DNA from: Bacillota bacterium
GTDB lineage: Bacteria; Bacillota; Clostridia; Lachnospirales; Lachnospiraceae
Assembly (NCBI GenBank): GCA_023443225.1
Contig: JAEZVF010000075.1
Location: 1-64,000, forward strand
Direction: 5' to 3'
DNA: 64,000 nt
The translations under genes were made by a program, and so were the position numbers. This document shows positions 16,774 to 26,260 of the stretch, piece after piece; the stretch's first letter is position 1; every line of letters starts with the position of its first letter. Below the pieces are notes generated by a model. It did not search any database. It had not been told where the DNA came from and was given only the letters and a program-made list of their open reading frames with translations.

Positions 16774-17439
16774 TTATAAATTAATATCATTAAGAACGTC
16801 TTTACTTAATGGTTCTATATAGATATTGCCATCTTCTAAAAAAGCGATTTTCGCTTCTTTGACAGATGTTTTCACCGGTTTATCAGGCGACCTGGCAATC
16901 GAATCCGCGATACGTATCTGTCCAGGATTCATATCAAGTGCCACCACAAAGGAATTCTCATTGCCGTTGGCACCTGCAAACACTGTGCCTTTCAAAGCTC
17001 CAAGTACGATGATATTGCCTTTGGAAACAATACGTGCACCAGGGTTCACATCTCCTATAATAATAATACTGGTTTCAGATTCCAATACCTGCCCAGACCG
17101 TAAATTTCCTTTGTAAAACTGTCCGGTTGTGTTGGAAAGTTCCATCAGTTTTTCATCCAATGTTTTTTTAAATGCAGCTTCTTTTTCTTTATCATTGTCA
17201 ACGATACAAACCACATGAAGTTCAGTTTCTGCTGCAATGATATCTAATATTTCCCGTTGCTCTTCATTTGTCAACTTTCGACCTTCAAAACTGATTGCCA
17301 TTTGAGCTTTTTCAAAGAACTTAGAAGAATCACGGAATTTATCAGCTATTTTCTCTTTTAATTCTTCAAATTTCATAGCTGCATCTAATACAACTACGAT
17401 ACCATATTTATTACCTTTAATTATAACTGAAGTATCCAT
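16774..17439 (-). CDS. minC: MinC septum-site inhibitor
   Basis: 221 residues. The N-terminal FtsZ-inhibiting domain (about 1-100, IIKGNKYGIVVVLD) is joined to the C-terminal beta-helix (GQVLESETSIIIIGDVNPGA and GNIIVLGALKGTVFAGANG), the MinD-binding and dimer domain. MinC blocks FtsZ assembly near the poles. It starts 36 bp after mrdA and has AGGAGG upstream. Confidence 0.94.
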   Translation of the reverse strand: MDTSVIIKGNKYGIVVVLDAAMKFEELKEKIADKFRDSSKFFEKAQMAISFEGRKLTNEEQREILDIIAAETELHVVCIVDNDKEKEAAFKKTLDEKLMELSNTTGQFYKGNLRSGQVLESETSIIIIGDVNPGARIVSKGNIIVLGALKGTVFAGANGNENSFVVALDMNPGQIRIADSIARSPDKPVKTSVKEAKIAFLEDGNIYIEPLSKDVLNDINL

Positions 17440-17475
17440 TCAAACCTCCTGGTTTCAAAATAGTAAATATATTTC

Positions 17476-20334
17476 TTAATCAGAAAATGCTGATGATTCT
17501 GATTCCGGTAATTCCGCCGGACCCTTAACCAAATCTTCTTTATTTGGTAAATTAAAATAATAACTGTAAACATCACGACTAAGTTCAACTGCATTACTGG
17601 AAGCATAACCGTTTGGAATAACTACACTAACTGCTATTTCAGGATTCTTATAAGGAGCATAGGATACAAATAATGCATGGTTTCCATGATAATAGCTTTG
17701 CTGCGCAGTACCGGTTTTTCCTGCAATTTCAATAGGGTAGTTTTTAAACAATCTCGATGTAGAACTCCTACTGTTATTAACCACTCTATACATCCCATCA
17801 TGTATTAAATTCCAGGTAGAATCTGATATCTCAGTAATTTTTGTAGATACGGGTTCCTTTTCACCGTCTTTATCCATAATTTTATCAATTAAGGTTAATT
17901 CAAAACAGTTTCCACTGCTAGCTACAGTAGTAACATAACGGGCAAGTTGAACAGGCGTATAGTTATTCGTTCCCTGACCAATGGCAGAACGGATAGAACC
18001 TTCATCGGATACTTCTGGTTCTGCTTCGTCTATTTCAATACCTGACTTACGATCTAAGCCAAGTATTTTTGCATATTTTGCAAGTTTCTCCAAACCAATT
18101 TGGTCACGATTAACTCCGGATGAATCTTGCCCTAAACGCCAGCTTGTTTCATAAAAGAAATAATTACAGGATACCTCCAATGCACCAGATACATCAACCG
18201 CACCATGGCTGGTCTTTGACCAACAAGATGGAGGCGGATCTGACTTATGAAAAACTACTTCATCTCTTATGGTCTCACCTGGTTTAATTACCCCTTCTTC
18301 TAGACCTGCAGCGGCTGTCAACATTTTAAAGGTAGAACCAGGAGCTGTTTTCTGTTTCGCAGGACGATTAATCATAGGTAAGGATAAATCATTATACAAT
18401 TTATTATAATAGTTAGAATCAATCTTATTTGCAAACAAGTTATTATCATAACTAGGATAGGAAACCATGGCAATTACATCACCAGTTTTTACATCGGTCA
18501 CAACAACAGATGCACTACAAGGATCTAATGCCAGTTGTGCTGGTGTTATCTCCAAGTTTCTGATTTTATCGGTGATAAAGGAATAAGCGGATATGGAACC
18601 ATTTTCTAATCCTGTAACATCTTGCTTATTATATTTTAACACACCTTGGTCAAATAATAAAAGACAAATTTCAGTTCCAGATAACTTATACGAATATACC
18701 AAATTATTATATACTTTTTTATTAAAAGTGCTGTCATCCACTAGCATATTCTTTATATATTCTAATAGTTTCGCATATAATTCATCGGTGCTATAATACT
18801 CTGATCCAATGTTTAATTCGGTCAAATCAATCCAGTTTTTCGATAATGCATATTGTAAAAATTTACTTAAGCTTAGTTTGTTGTTATGATAAGCGATATA
18901 ATTACTGTCGTTTTTATCTACTTCTGTTGTAAACAAATAGTACTTATTTTCTTTATCATTAATAAATCTATTGTTTAACAAGGAATATATATAGTTTAAG
19001 TACTCCTGCATTTCTTCTGAAGCATCACTGTTTACTGTGACACAATCTAATGCTAATAAATGATCAAGTTCTTTCAATACCTCTTTTTCTTTGTCTTGAT
19101 ACTTTTGGTATACCTGTTTTTCAAGTCCAGTTGCATCATCTTCCTGAAATGATTTAATATTAATTACATTGTTATTAATTAAAGCAAAATAAACATCATA
19201 AATAGGTATTTTAATATTTTTCGAAGATTCTCCACGTGTTCCATCATCCATACTATTATTGATTTTTGACAATAGTATTCCTGCTAGATTCTTCTCAATA
19301 ATATGATAATAAGCTTTATTTAATGCACTGTCTATAGTTAAGTATATGTCTTTACCAGCGATGGGTTCTGTTCTATTTAGGACTTGCAAAAACTTTCCTG
19401 ACTCATTCACGGATATTTCTTCCGTACCTTTCGTACCAGCAAGATCGGACTCATACACCTTTTCAATCCCTAATTTTCCAATTACATCTGAATTATTATA
19501 ATTAAAGGCATCGCCTTGATGAGCCTCCAGTTCAGCTTCACCAATTAGACCAGTATATCCCAGAATGTGAGAATTATACAGACTATCGTTATAAACTCGA
19601 TAGGTTTGTTGTTTAATGTCTACACCAGGTAAAATTCTACTATTCTCATAAATAGCAGCTACTGTTTCATCATTTACGTTAGAGGATATGATAATCTGAT
19701 TATATTTTGGATAATTGGTATAAATGGCATATCGAAGTTGCATTATTTTCAATGCATCCTCTAAGGAATAATCATCTGATATATTAAACATCGGGGAGTA
19801 AATACTTGAACCATGTCTTAAGTATTCAAAAACTTCCTCTGCAGTAGCATTTTTCTGCTCTTCGTCTAATTCTTCAACAGAACGTTTTGCATATGCATTT
19901 TTTTTAAATCTATTGATAGCCTTTTCATCTTTTTCGTTGAAATAAAGGTTACCATTTTTATCTAAAGAGATTCCAAACTCTGTTTCAATCTCATTATCAT
20001 AATCTTCCAAAATTTGAATTAGATTATAAAGCATTGCATTTTTTTGTTCATTTTTTTCTAAACTAGGACTTTCTTCTAATACTACAGAATAGGTCAGTTT
20101 ATTATATGCCAATAAAACACCCTTTCTGTCATAGATGTTTCCTCTTGTAGCTTTAATTTCTCTAGTTTTTGTATATTTCAAAGAGGCTGCTTCCGAATGA
20201 GTTTCCCCTTCCACAATTTGCAACGTAAATATCCTGCTAATTAAGGCACCAAAGAGGGCCATAAATACAATTGCTATAGGCAGCAATCTAGAGGATAATA
20301 CTTGTTTTAATTTATCTAGGATGACGTCGAACAA
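17476..20334 (-). CDS. mrdA: Penicillin-binding protein 2, elongation transpeptidase (unusually long)
   Basis: 952 residues from the TTG at 20334, which has GGAGG nine bases upstream; an earlier TTG lies inside mreD. One membrane helix near residues 18-38 (LLPIAIVFMALFGALISRIF) precedes the pedestal (RGNIYDRKGVLLAYN). The transpeptidase motifs are intact: the serine in APGSTFKMLTA, SCN in EVSCNYFF, and AGKTGTAQQ. Class B PBP2 proteins usually have 600-750 residues. The excess lies in the pedestal and a charged region (about residues 350-560, YLNYIYSLLNN and neighbours) before the catalytic domain. It crosslinks strands made by RodA, encoded in the same operon. Confidence 0.92.
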   Translation of the reverse strand: MFDVILDKLKQVLSSRLLPIAIVFMALFGALISRIFTLQIVEGETHSEAASLKYTKTREIKATRGNIYDRKGVLLAYNKLTYSVVLEESPSLEKNEQKNAMLYNLIQILEDYDNEIETEFGISLDKNGNLYFNEKDEKAINRFKKNAYAKRSVEELDEEQKNATAEEVFEYLRHGSSIYSPMFNISDDYSLEDALKIMQLRYAIYTNYPKYNQIIISSNVNDETVAAIYENSRILPGVDIKQQTYRVYNDSLYNSHILGYTGLIGEAELEAHQGDAFNYNNSDVIGKLGIEKVYESDLAGTKGTEEISVNESGKFLQVLNRTEPIAGKDIYLTIDSALNKAYYHIIEKNLAGILLSKINNSMDDGTRGESSKNIKIPIYDVYFALINNNVINIKSFQEDDATGLEKQVYQKYQDKEKEVLKELDHLLALDCVTVNSDASEEMQEYLNYIYSLLNNRFINDKENKYYLFTTEVDKNDSNYIAYHNNKLSLSKFLQYALSKNWIDLTELNIGSEYYSTDELYAKLLEYIKNMLVDDSTFNKKVYNNLVYSYKLSGTEICLLLFDQGVLKYNKQDVTGLENGSISAYSFITDKIRNLEITPAQLALDPCSASVVVTDVKTGDVIAMVSYPSYDNNLFANKIDSNYYNKLYNDLSLPMINRPAKQKTAPGSTFKMLTAAAGLEEGVIKPGETIRDEVVFHKSDPPPSCWSKTSHGAVDVSGALEVSCNYFFYETSWRLGQDSSGVNRDQIGLEKLAKYAKILGLDRKSGIEIDEAEPEVSDEGSIRSAIGQGTNNYTPVQLARYVTTVASSGNCFELTLIDKIMDKDGEKEPVSTKITEISDSTWNLIHDGMYRVVNNSRSSTSRLFKNYPIEIAGKTGTAQQSYYHGNHALFVSYAPYKNPEIAVSVVIPNGYASSNAVELSRDVYSYYFNLPNKEDLVKGPAELPESESSAFSD

Positions 20335-20338
20335 CGTA

Positions 20339-20845
20339 CTACACCTCCTTTTCCTTACTCCTGTCAATACGTGTATTTATCGTAGTTAATAACTTATACA
20401 TCAGAATTGAAACAACCACAGTGTATATAGTCTCCGGTAATCCAAGTCTTATAAAATAATATAAAATATTTAATTCTCCAAGTAATAAATATTTAAAAAC
20501 ATAATATAACAAGAAATAAACCAGCTCACTTAGACCCACTAGAACAATCGGGATAGTCAAATCATCTTTTTCAAATATTTTATTACTATAGCCATTTAAG
20601 TACCCTATTATCATATAAATGAATGCATATAAACCTATTACACTGCCAAAACAAGTATCAACTAAAAGGCCACAGAAGAAACCTACTATAAGACCTTCGG
20701 TTCTACCTCTCATGAGTCCAACGGATACTGTTAGAATTAATAGTAGGTTAGGAACTGCTTTTGCAAGTGCAAACCATTGAAAAACAGTGGTCTGAAGTAA
20801 AAAGCATATAATTATCTCAATAGTTATAATGATAAATCGCTTCAC
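20339..20845 (-). CDS. mreD: MreD rod-shape membrane protein
   Basis: 168 residues from the GTG at 20845, preceded by GAGGG at good spacing; an ATG five codons upstream has its best site too close. Five to six membrane helices; ALAKAVPNLLLILTVSVGLMRG and FFCGLLVDTCFGSVIGLYAF are typical. It joins MreC in the elongation complex. The mrdA start lies just after its stop and the shared AAAGGAGG falls in its last codons, so the two genes are translationally coupled. Confidence 0.88.
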   Translation of the reverse strand: MKRFIIITIEIIICFLLQTTVFQWFALAKAVPNLLLILTVSVGLMRGRTEGLIVGFFCGLLVDTCFGSVIGLYAFIYMIIGYLNGYSNKIFEKDDLTIPIVLVGLSELVYFLLYYVFKYLLLGELNILYYFIRLGLPETIYTVVVSILMYKLLTTINTRIDRSKEKEV

Positions 20846-20881
20846 TATGTTTACCCTCATGCCTTTCTTATGTTAATTAAT

Positions 20882-21733
20882 TTATTCCAAAGGCTTCTTA
20901 AGTTCTGTGATAATTAATACTTCATCTAAACGATTAAAATCAACCACTGGAGTTAAATAAGCTGTTTTTGTCAAATTACCAGCATCCATTTTAATATCAC
21001 TAACGTATCCAATCAGTATACCTTGTAAATACTTATCACTAATATGTGAGGTTACTACTTCATAACCATCCTGAATCTGAGCATCTTTGCTGATATTCTC
21101 TACTCCGATTACACCGGAATCTAGTAATTTTAAATCCCCATGTACCATACAAGGATCGGATGTTTTTAAAAACATTCCACTTACATAAGAGGAATCATCA
21201 ATAATTGATCGAACTTTTGAATAATTTTTACCTGTCTCTTCGACAATGCCTACTAATCCATTACCAGCAATAACATTCATATCGATTGCAATTCCATCGT
21301 TGGCACCTTTGTCTATAAAAAAGGTATTGTACCAATTGTTATTTGGGTCAGCGCTAATAACTCTAGCAGCAACTTTTGGGTAATCAGCATACTTTTGATC
21401 CAATTGGAATAAATCTCGATACCTGTCTAACTCATATTTATCTTGAAGAAGTATTTTATTTTCATAGGATAATGTATTGTTTTTTTCTTTTAACATAGCA
21501 TTTTCTTCCATCAATTCTTTTATCGTTGTAAACTTATCAAATTGATCCGATATTGCATGCCCCACAGAGTTAATCCCCTTTTGCATAGGAGCTATTACAT
21601 TTCCTACTGCTGTCTTTACTGGTGCTAACTGTTCTTTATACTGGAAGGAAACCAGAATTAGAATAAAACATAAAATAGTACAAACAATAAGTAAATATTT
21701 AGGGTTTACATTGATTTTTGTCCGTCGTCTCAT
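20882..21733 (-). CDS. mreC: MreC rod-shape protein
   Basis: 283 residues. One membrane helix near residues 13-33 (YLLIVCTILCFILILVSFQY), then a coiled coil (about 60-100) and the MreC beta domains (NNWYNTFFIDKGANDGI, and GNGLVGIVEETGKNYSKVRS). It links MreB inside the cell to PBP2 and RodA outside. The start at 21733 follows GGGAGGT. A strong hairpin lies just upstream, in the mreB-mreC gap. Confidence 0.93.
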   Translation of the reverse strand: MRRRTKINVNPKYLLIVCTILCFILILVSFQYKEQLAPVKTAVGNVIAPMQKGINSVGHAISDQFDKFTTIKELMEENAMLKEKNNTLSYENKILLQDKYELDRYRDLFQLDQKYADYPKVAARVISADPNNNWYNTFFIDKGANDGIAIDMNVIAGNGLVGIVEETGKNYSKVRSIIDDSSYVSGMFLKTSDPCMVHGDLKLLDSGVIGVENISKDAQIQDGYEVVTSHISDKYLQGILIGYVSDIKMDAGNLTKTAYLTPVVDFNRLDEVLIITELKKPLE

Positions 21734-21758
21734 AAAATTACCTCCCAATAAATTGACA

Positions 21759-21785
21759 GCTGATTTATCAGCTTGATAAATCAGC
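21759..21785 (-). promoter_or_regulatory. Hairpin in the mreB-mreC gap
   Basis: GCTGATTTATCA (21759-21770) and TGATAAATCAGC (21774-21785) form a perfect 12-bp stem with a 3-nt loop. No T run follows, so an RNA-processing or stability role is likelier than termination. A similar GCCTGATAAATCGGC is seen at about 33709-33723. Confidence 0.55.
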
Positions 21786-21800
21786 CTGAAATCTCAATCT

Positions 21801-22829
21801 TTAATAGCCTGAAAAATTTGTCTGCTTTAATGAATATGCAAGGGATGTTAATTTATGATCCTCAATAATTCTGCCAAGTCCATTTACAACTGTATTAGCT
21901 GCATTCTCACATATATTGATTGTTAAATCAGTTTCTGCTTTTATTAATTCACTTAGACCAGCGATGGAAGAAGAACCACCAGTTACATAAATTCCGCTAT
22001 CAATGATATCAGAAGATATCTCTGGTGGCGTTCTTTCTAATATGATTTTAATGGAATCAATAATAGAATTTAAATAGTCTACAATGGAATTATAAACCAT
22101 GGAAGAGCTAATTTCAACTTCTGTCGGCAGTCCTGTTACTACATTACGCCCATATACATTCATACATTTTTCTTCCATTGGGTAAGCAGATGCTAATTGT
22201 TTCTTTATTAATTCTGAAGTTTTATCACCGATTACCAGATTATAATTCTTTTTTACATAAGACTTAATAGATTCATCCAGACGATTTCCACCAATCGGAA
22301 TTAATTTACTAATAACAATACCACCCAAAGACAGTATGGAAATCTCTGTGGTATCTGCTCCAATATCAACAATCATAACTCCTCTAGCATTTGTAATATC
22401 AAGACCTGCACCGATTGCATCTGCAATTGGCTTATCAACAATTTTAATATTTTTTGCCTTAGCATTGGAACTGGCAATCAAATCAAAAAACGCTCTTTTT
22501 TCTACCTCTGTTATATCAGCAGGCGTTGCAACAATAAATTCTGCTGATGAAAACCTACTATTCTTTATTTTAATTTTACTTAGCATATAATTTAACATAC
22601 TCAACATATTTGCAATATCTGCGATAACACCATATTTTACTGGATACGAAACTGAAATATTTGCAGGTGCCTTTTCATACATTTCAAAGGCTTCATCTCC
22701 TGCCGCTATCATTTTTTTTCTATTTGCTATTGCAATAATGTTTTTTTCGTCTAATATGATGCCATTGTTTTTTTGATATATTTTAATCATACTTGTCCCA
22801 AAATCAATTCCGTATATCTTTCCTGCCAT
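21801..22829 (-). CDS. mreB: MreB-family actin-like cell shape protein
   Basis: 342 residues, normal length. Nucleotide-binding motifs are present: GIDFGTSMIKI at the N-terminus, VDIGADTTEISILS near residue 155 and YVTGGSSSIAGLSELI near 290. It forms membrane-bound filaments that orient wall synthesis by RodA and PBP2. Placement ahead of mreC, mreD and mrdA supports MreB rather than a stand-alone Mbl. The sequence is somewhat divergent (GTSMIKIYQKNNGI instead of the usual GTANT-type loop). The site GGAAGGAG precedes the ATG. Confidence 0.9.
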   Translation of the reverse strand: MAGKIYGIDFGTSMIKIYQKNNGIILDEKNIIAIANRKKMIAAGDEAFEMYEKAPANISVSYPVKYGVIADIANMLSMLNYMLSKIKIKNSRFSSAEFIVATPADITEVEKRAFFDLIASSNAKAKNIKIVDKPIADAIGAGLDITNARGVMIVDIGADTTEISILSLGGIVISKLIPIGGNRLDESIKSYVKKNYNLVIGDKTSELIKKQLASAYPMEEKCMNVYGRNVVTGLPTEVEISSSMVYNSIVDYLNSIIDSIKIILERTPPEISSDIIDSGIYVTGGSSSIAGLSELIKAETDLTINICENAANTVVNGLGRIIEDHKLTSLAYSLKQTNFSGY

Positions 22830-22859
22830 TCTGGTAGTCTCCTTCCAAACCTTTAACCT

Positions 22860-23558
22860 TTATAAATAGCCTTTTTCACCTAGGCTTATATATTTATTAT
22901 CTCCAATAATAATATGATCCATAAGTTTTATTCCAATTAAATTTCCAGCCTCTCTCATCCTTCTTGTGGTTTGAATATCTTCTTTGCTCGGCGTAGGATC
23001 ACCGCTTGGATGATTATGAAGGAGTATAATGTTGACCGCTTCGTATTTTAATGCAAGCAAGAAGATTTCTCTAGGTGATAAAAGAGAACTGTTTACCGTA
23101 CCGGAAGATACGATAATGTCTTTTAGAAGTTTGCTCTTGGAATCTAACATAACTAGAAGGATTTTTTCCATCGTAAAGTGACGCATGTCTTGCATATAAT
23201 ATTCTGCAACAGTTTCAGGATTCGTAAAATGAAGTCGCTCCTCATTTGTCACTCTCGCCATGCGTTTTGTTAATTCTGCAACACATAGCAGTTGTATTGC
23301 CTTAACTTTTCCAATTCCTTTTACCGTCATTAATTCTTCCATGGTTAGATAGTTCAAACCAATTAACCCAGAATGAGATGTTGAATAGTTTAAAACTCCT
23401 GCAGCTACATCCACTGACCTCTCACGCTGGGAACCCGTACGAATAATGACAGCCAAGAGTTCGGCATCGGACAAACTACCGGGGCCAGATTTTTCACATT
23501 TTTCATAAGGTCTTTCGGATACAGGCAGTTCCTTTACAGTACAATACCTTTTATACAT
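22860..23558 (-). CDS. radC: RadC-family JAMM-domain protein
   Basis: 232 residues. A helix-hairpin-helix segment (ELMTVKGIGKVKAIQLL) near residue 75 is followed by the RadC JAB/MPN domain. The zinc motif HNHPSGDPTPSKED is complete near residue 180. The biochemical role is unproven; the old link to DNA repair is disputed. Two ATGs overlap at 23556-23561, and the second fits the AGGAGG spacing better. radC upstream of mreB is standard in Firmicutes. Confidence 0.92.
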   Translation of the reverse strand: MYKRYCTVKELPVSERPYEKCEKSGPGSLSDAELLAVIIRTGSQRERSVDVAAGVLNYSTSHSGLIGLNYLTMEELMTVKGIGKVKAIQLLCVAELTKRMARVTNEERLHFTNPETVAEYYMQDMRHFTMEKILLVMLDSKSKLLKDIIVSSGTVNSSLLSPREIFLLALKYEAVNIILLHNHPSGDPTPSKEDIQTTRRMREAGNLIGIKLMDHIIIGDNKYISLGEKGYL

Positions 23559-23612
23559 CATTTCCCTCCTAATATTTCTCTCTCCAAGAAAATCAGCAGG
23601 TATCATAAATTA

Positions 23613-23888
23613 TTAAAGTTTTCGATATATAATTATTGCCGCAATTACTCCAATAATACTGGCAATGGTAATCTTTATCGTTAAGCCGAAGCTGATTATC
23701 ATGATTCCCAGATTCAAACGCACAATCCCGTTTCCATTTGTTCCACCAAGGCCAAATTCTTGTCCATAATCCAGCCATGATAAAAAGGAGATATCTTTCG
23801 TTAAATACCCAATAAATCCTCCTAAAACAATACCCGTAAGTATTAATAGAAACAATGCCCATGAATTTTTGCCAGCAACTCGAGACAT
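23613..23888 (-). CDS. DUF4321 small membrane protein
   Basis: 91 residues with two membrane helices, at about residues 9-29 and 60-82 (LGIMIISFGLTIKI, then ASIIGVIAAIIIY). The layout and SWALFLLILTGIVLGGFIGY match DUF4321, a family found beside radC and mreB in clostridia. Its function is unknown. The start at 23888 follows GGAGGAAAATGTT. Confidence 0.75.
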   Translation of the reverse strand: MSRVAGKNSWALFLLILTGIVLGGFIGYLTKDISFLSWLDYGQEFGLGGTNGNGIVRLNLGIMIISFGLTIKITIASIIGVIAAIIIYRKL

Positions 23889-23988
23889 AACATTTTCCTC
23901 CAATTAACAATTTCTAGTGTTCATTCTAACATAATTCCTTATATTTGTATACAAAAATAGCAAGAAATAACTACTAGAAATCCTTGGT

Positions 23989-25278
23989 TTACTCTATTCG
24001 TATCAGCTTTTTTTCGTATAATTTCTGTACTGACATTAAGATACCACATTTTGCATGATAAAAGGTAAGTCCCCCTTGAAAATATACCGCGTAGGGAGGC
24101 TCAATGGGGGCATCCGCACTAAGTTCAATGCTGGAACCTTGTACAAACGTTCCAGCTGCCATAATAACTTCAGAATGATATCCTGGCATAGCCCATGGTT
24201 CTGGAGTAACATAACTGTCCACCGGCGCCGCAGTCTGAATTCCCTCACAGAATGCAATAACACCTTCTGCGCTTCCTAACGTTACCGCCTGAATAATATC
24301 GTAACGGGTTTCTGATCCGTTTGGAATAACGGGAAAGCCCAGCTTTTCGTATATATTAGCAGCGTATATGGCACCTTTTATAGCTCCTGAAACCACCTGG
24401 GGTGCAAGAAAAAGTCCCTGGTAGAGCAAACTACTAATACCAAGAGTAGCTCCTACTTCTTTTCCAAGCCCAGGTGCAGATAAACGATTTGCTGCATTCT
24501 CTACGTACTCTTCTTTTCCTACAATATAGCCTCCAGTTGGAGCCAACCCTCCACCTGGGTTTTTAATTAGAGAACCCACACATAGATCTGCTCCCACATC
24601 TGTTGGTTCCAAAATTTCTACAAATTCACCATAACAGTTATCTACCATACAGATAACATCCGGCTTGATGTTCTTAATAAAAGCAATTAATTCACCAATT
24701 CTTTTCACCGATAAGGTTGGTCTTGTTGCGTATCCTTTGGAACGTTGAATGGTTATTAATTTTGTTCGTTCATGAATGGCATTTTGGATTTCATTATAAT
24801 TAAAATATCCATTTGGCAATAAGTCTACCTGTGCATAAGTTATTCCGTATTCGGCAAGTGAGCCTTTGGTTTCTCGGATCCCTATTACACCTTCTAAGGT
24901 ATCGTAAGGTTTACCTACAGGGGACAGTATCTCATCTCCTGGACGAAGATTACCGGATAGGGCAATATTTAAAGCATGGGTACCGCTCATCAGTTGGGGT
25001 CTGACAAGTGCTGTTTCTGCATGAAAAATAGAAGCATATACACTCTCAAGAGTATCTCTTCCCAAATCATTATAGCCATATCCTGTAGTCGCAGCAAAAT
25101 GTATGTCACTCACACGGTTATCTCGCATGGCCTTTAGCACTTTTAATTGATTGTATTCTGCAATTTGATCAATTTCAACAAACCGGTCTTTCAGGCTATA
25201 TTCAATAGTATTACAGTATTCTAAAATTTTTTCGTCTATATTTAAATTTAGATACATTTCATTTACTATGTTACTCAT
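23989..25278 (-). CDS. PLP-dependent lyase of the methionine gamma-lyase / aluminium resistance family
   Basis: 429 residues. It belongs to the fold-type I group once named aluminium resistance protein. The N-terminus (DRFVEIDQIAEYNQLKVLKA) and the central CMVDNCYGEFVE and GSLIKNPGGGLAPTGGYIVG, which holds the PLP lysine, are the family hallmarks. Related proteins are thought to cleave sulphur amino acids, but the substrate is not established. It overlaps the end of miaA by 8 bp; the hfq-less mutS-mutL-miaA-lyase order recurs in Firmicutes. Confidence 0.88.
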   Translation of the reverse strand: MSNIVNEMYLNLNIDEKILEYCNTIEYSLKDRFVEIDQIAEYNQLKVLKAMRDNRVSDIHFAATTGYGYNDLGRDTLESVYASIFHAETALVRPQLMSGTHALNIALSGNLRPGDEILSPVGKPYDTLEGVIGIRETKGSLAEYGITYAQVDLLPNGYFNYNEIQNAIHERTKLITIQRSKGYATRPTLSVKRIGELIAFIKNIKPDVICMVDNCYGEFVEILEPTDVGADLCVGSLIKNPGGGLAPTGGYIVGKEEYVENAANRLSAPGLGKEVGATLGISSLLYQGLFLAPQVVSGAIKGAIYAANIYEKLGFPVIPNGSETRYDIIQAVTLGSAEGVIAFCEGIQTAAPVDSYVTPEPWAMPGYHSEVIMAAGTFVQGSSIELSADAPIEPPYAVYFQGGLTFYHAKCGILMSVQKLYEKKLIRIE

Positions 25279-26248
25279 TTGATAAATTATCCTTTCCAGA
25301 ATTTACTGGAATACCTTTCTTCTGTAATTCCTCAATCATCGTTTTCAAAATAAGTGCTTCCTTATCTTGATATTCACTTTTATTAATCCAGATTACATCC
25401 TTTTCTCTCTTAAACCAGGTAAGTTGGCGTTTTGCAAAATGCCTTGTATCCCGTTTAATAATATACACTGCTTCCTCCAATGTACACTTACCTTCCAGAT
25501 AAGAAATAATTTCTTTATAGCCCAAGCCCTGCATGGAAACAAGTTCTTTCTTATAGCCCTTATTCTTTAGTTGCAAAACCTCACGAACTAACCCTTGCTC
25601 CAACATGGAATCTACTCTCTGGTCTATCCTATCGTACAAAACTTTTCTATCATTATTAAGGACAAAATAACAGAACTGATAAGGAGATTCCTTTTTCCTC
25701 TGCTCTTCATTATGATCTGAAATTAAGTTTCCGGTTTGTTTGTAATATTCCAATGCACGAATCACTCTCTTTACATTATTGGCATGAATGGCCAGAGCAG
25801 AAGCAGGATCAGTTTCTTTTAGTCTAGAATGTAGATATTCCGGACCCTTTTCCTTTGCTAGAGTCTCTAATTCCTTTCGATAAGAGGAATCTTCTCCGTT
25901 TTCTTCGAATTCAATTCCATATAGTACTGCCTGAATATAAAAGCCAGTTCCACCCACAATAATCGGAATTTTGCCTTTTGCATAGATTTCCTCTATATAC
26001 TTATTTGCGTATTCCTTGAATTTTACTACATTAAAATCGTCCTCCGGTTCAAATTCATCAATTAGATAATGCTTTACTCCACCCATTTCTTCTGGAGATA
26101 TCTTTGCCGTTCCAATATTCATATATTTATATACTTGCATGGAATCTGCTGATATGATTTCTCCATGAATTGCTTTTGCTAATTGAATGGAAAGCTCTGT
26201 CTTTCCAACAGCCGTAGGGCCTGTTAATATAATAAGAGGTTTTTTCAT
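25271..26248 (-). CDS. miaA: tRNA dimethylallyltransferase
   Basis: 325 residues. The P-loop GPTAVGKTELSIQLA is at the N-terminus; SADSMQVYKYMNIGTAK, IVGGTGFYIQAVLYG and the C-terminal YIIKRDTRHFAKRQLTWFKR are intact. It adds a dimethylallyl group to A37 of tRNAs reading UNN codons. It sits 12 bp after mutL and is part of the mutS-mutL-miaA operon. Confidence 0.96.
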   Translation of the reverse strand: MKKPLIILTGPTAVGKTELSIQLAKAIHGEIISADSMQVYKYMNIGTAKISPEEMGGVKHYLIDEFEPEDDFNVVKFKEYANKYIEEIYAKGKIPIIVGGTGFYIQAVLYGIEFEENGEDSSYRKELETLAKEKGPEYLHSRLKETDPASALAIHANNVKRVIRALEYYKQTGNLISDHNEEQRKKESPYQFCYFVLNNDRKVLYDRIDQRVDSMLEQGLVREVLQLKNKGYKKELVSMQGLGYKEIISYLEGKCTLEEAVYIIKRDTRHFAKRQLTWFKREKDVIWINKSEYQDKEALILKTMIEELQKKGIPVNSGKDNLSNE

Positions 26249-26260
26249 AAAGCACTTCCT

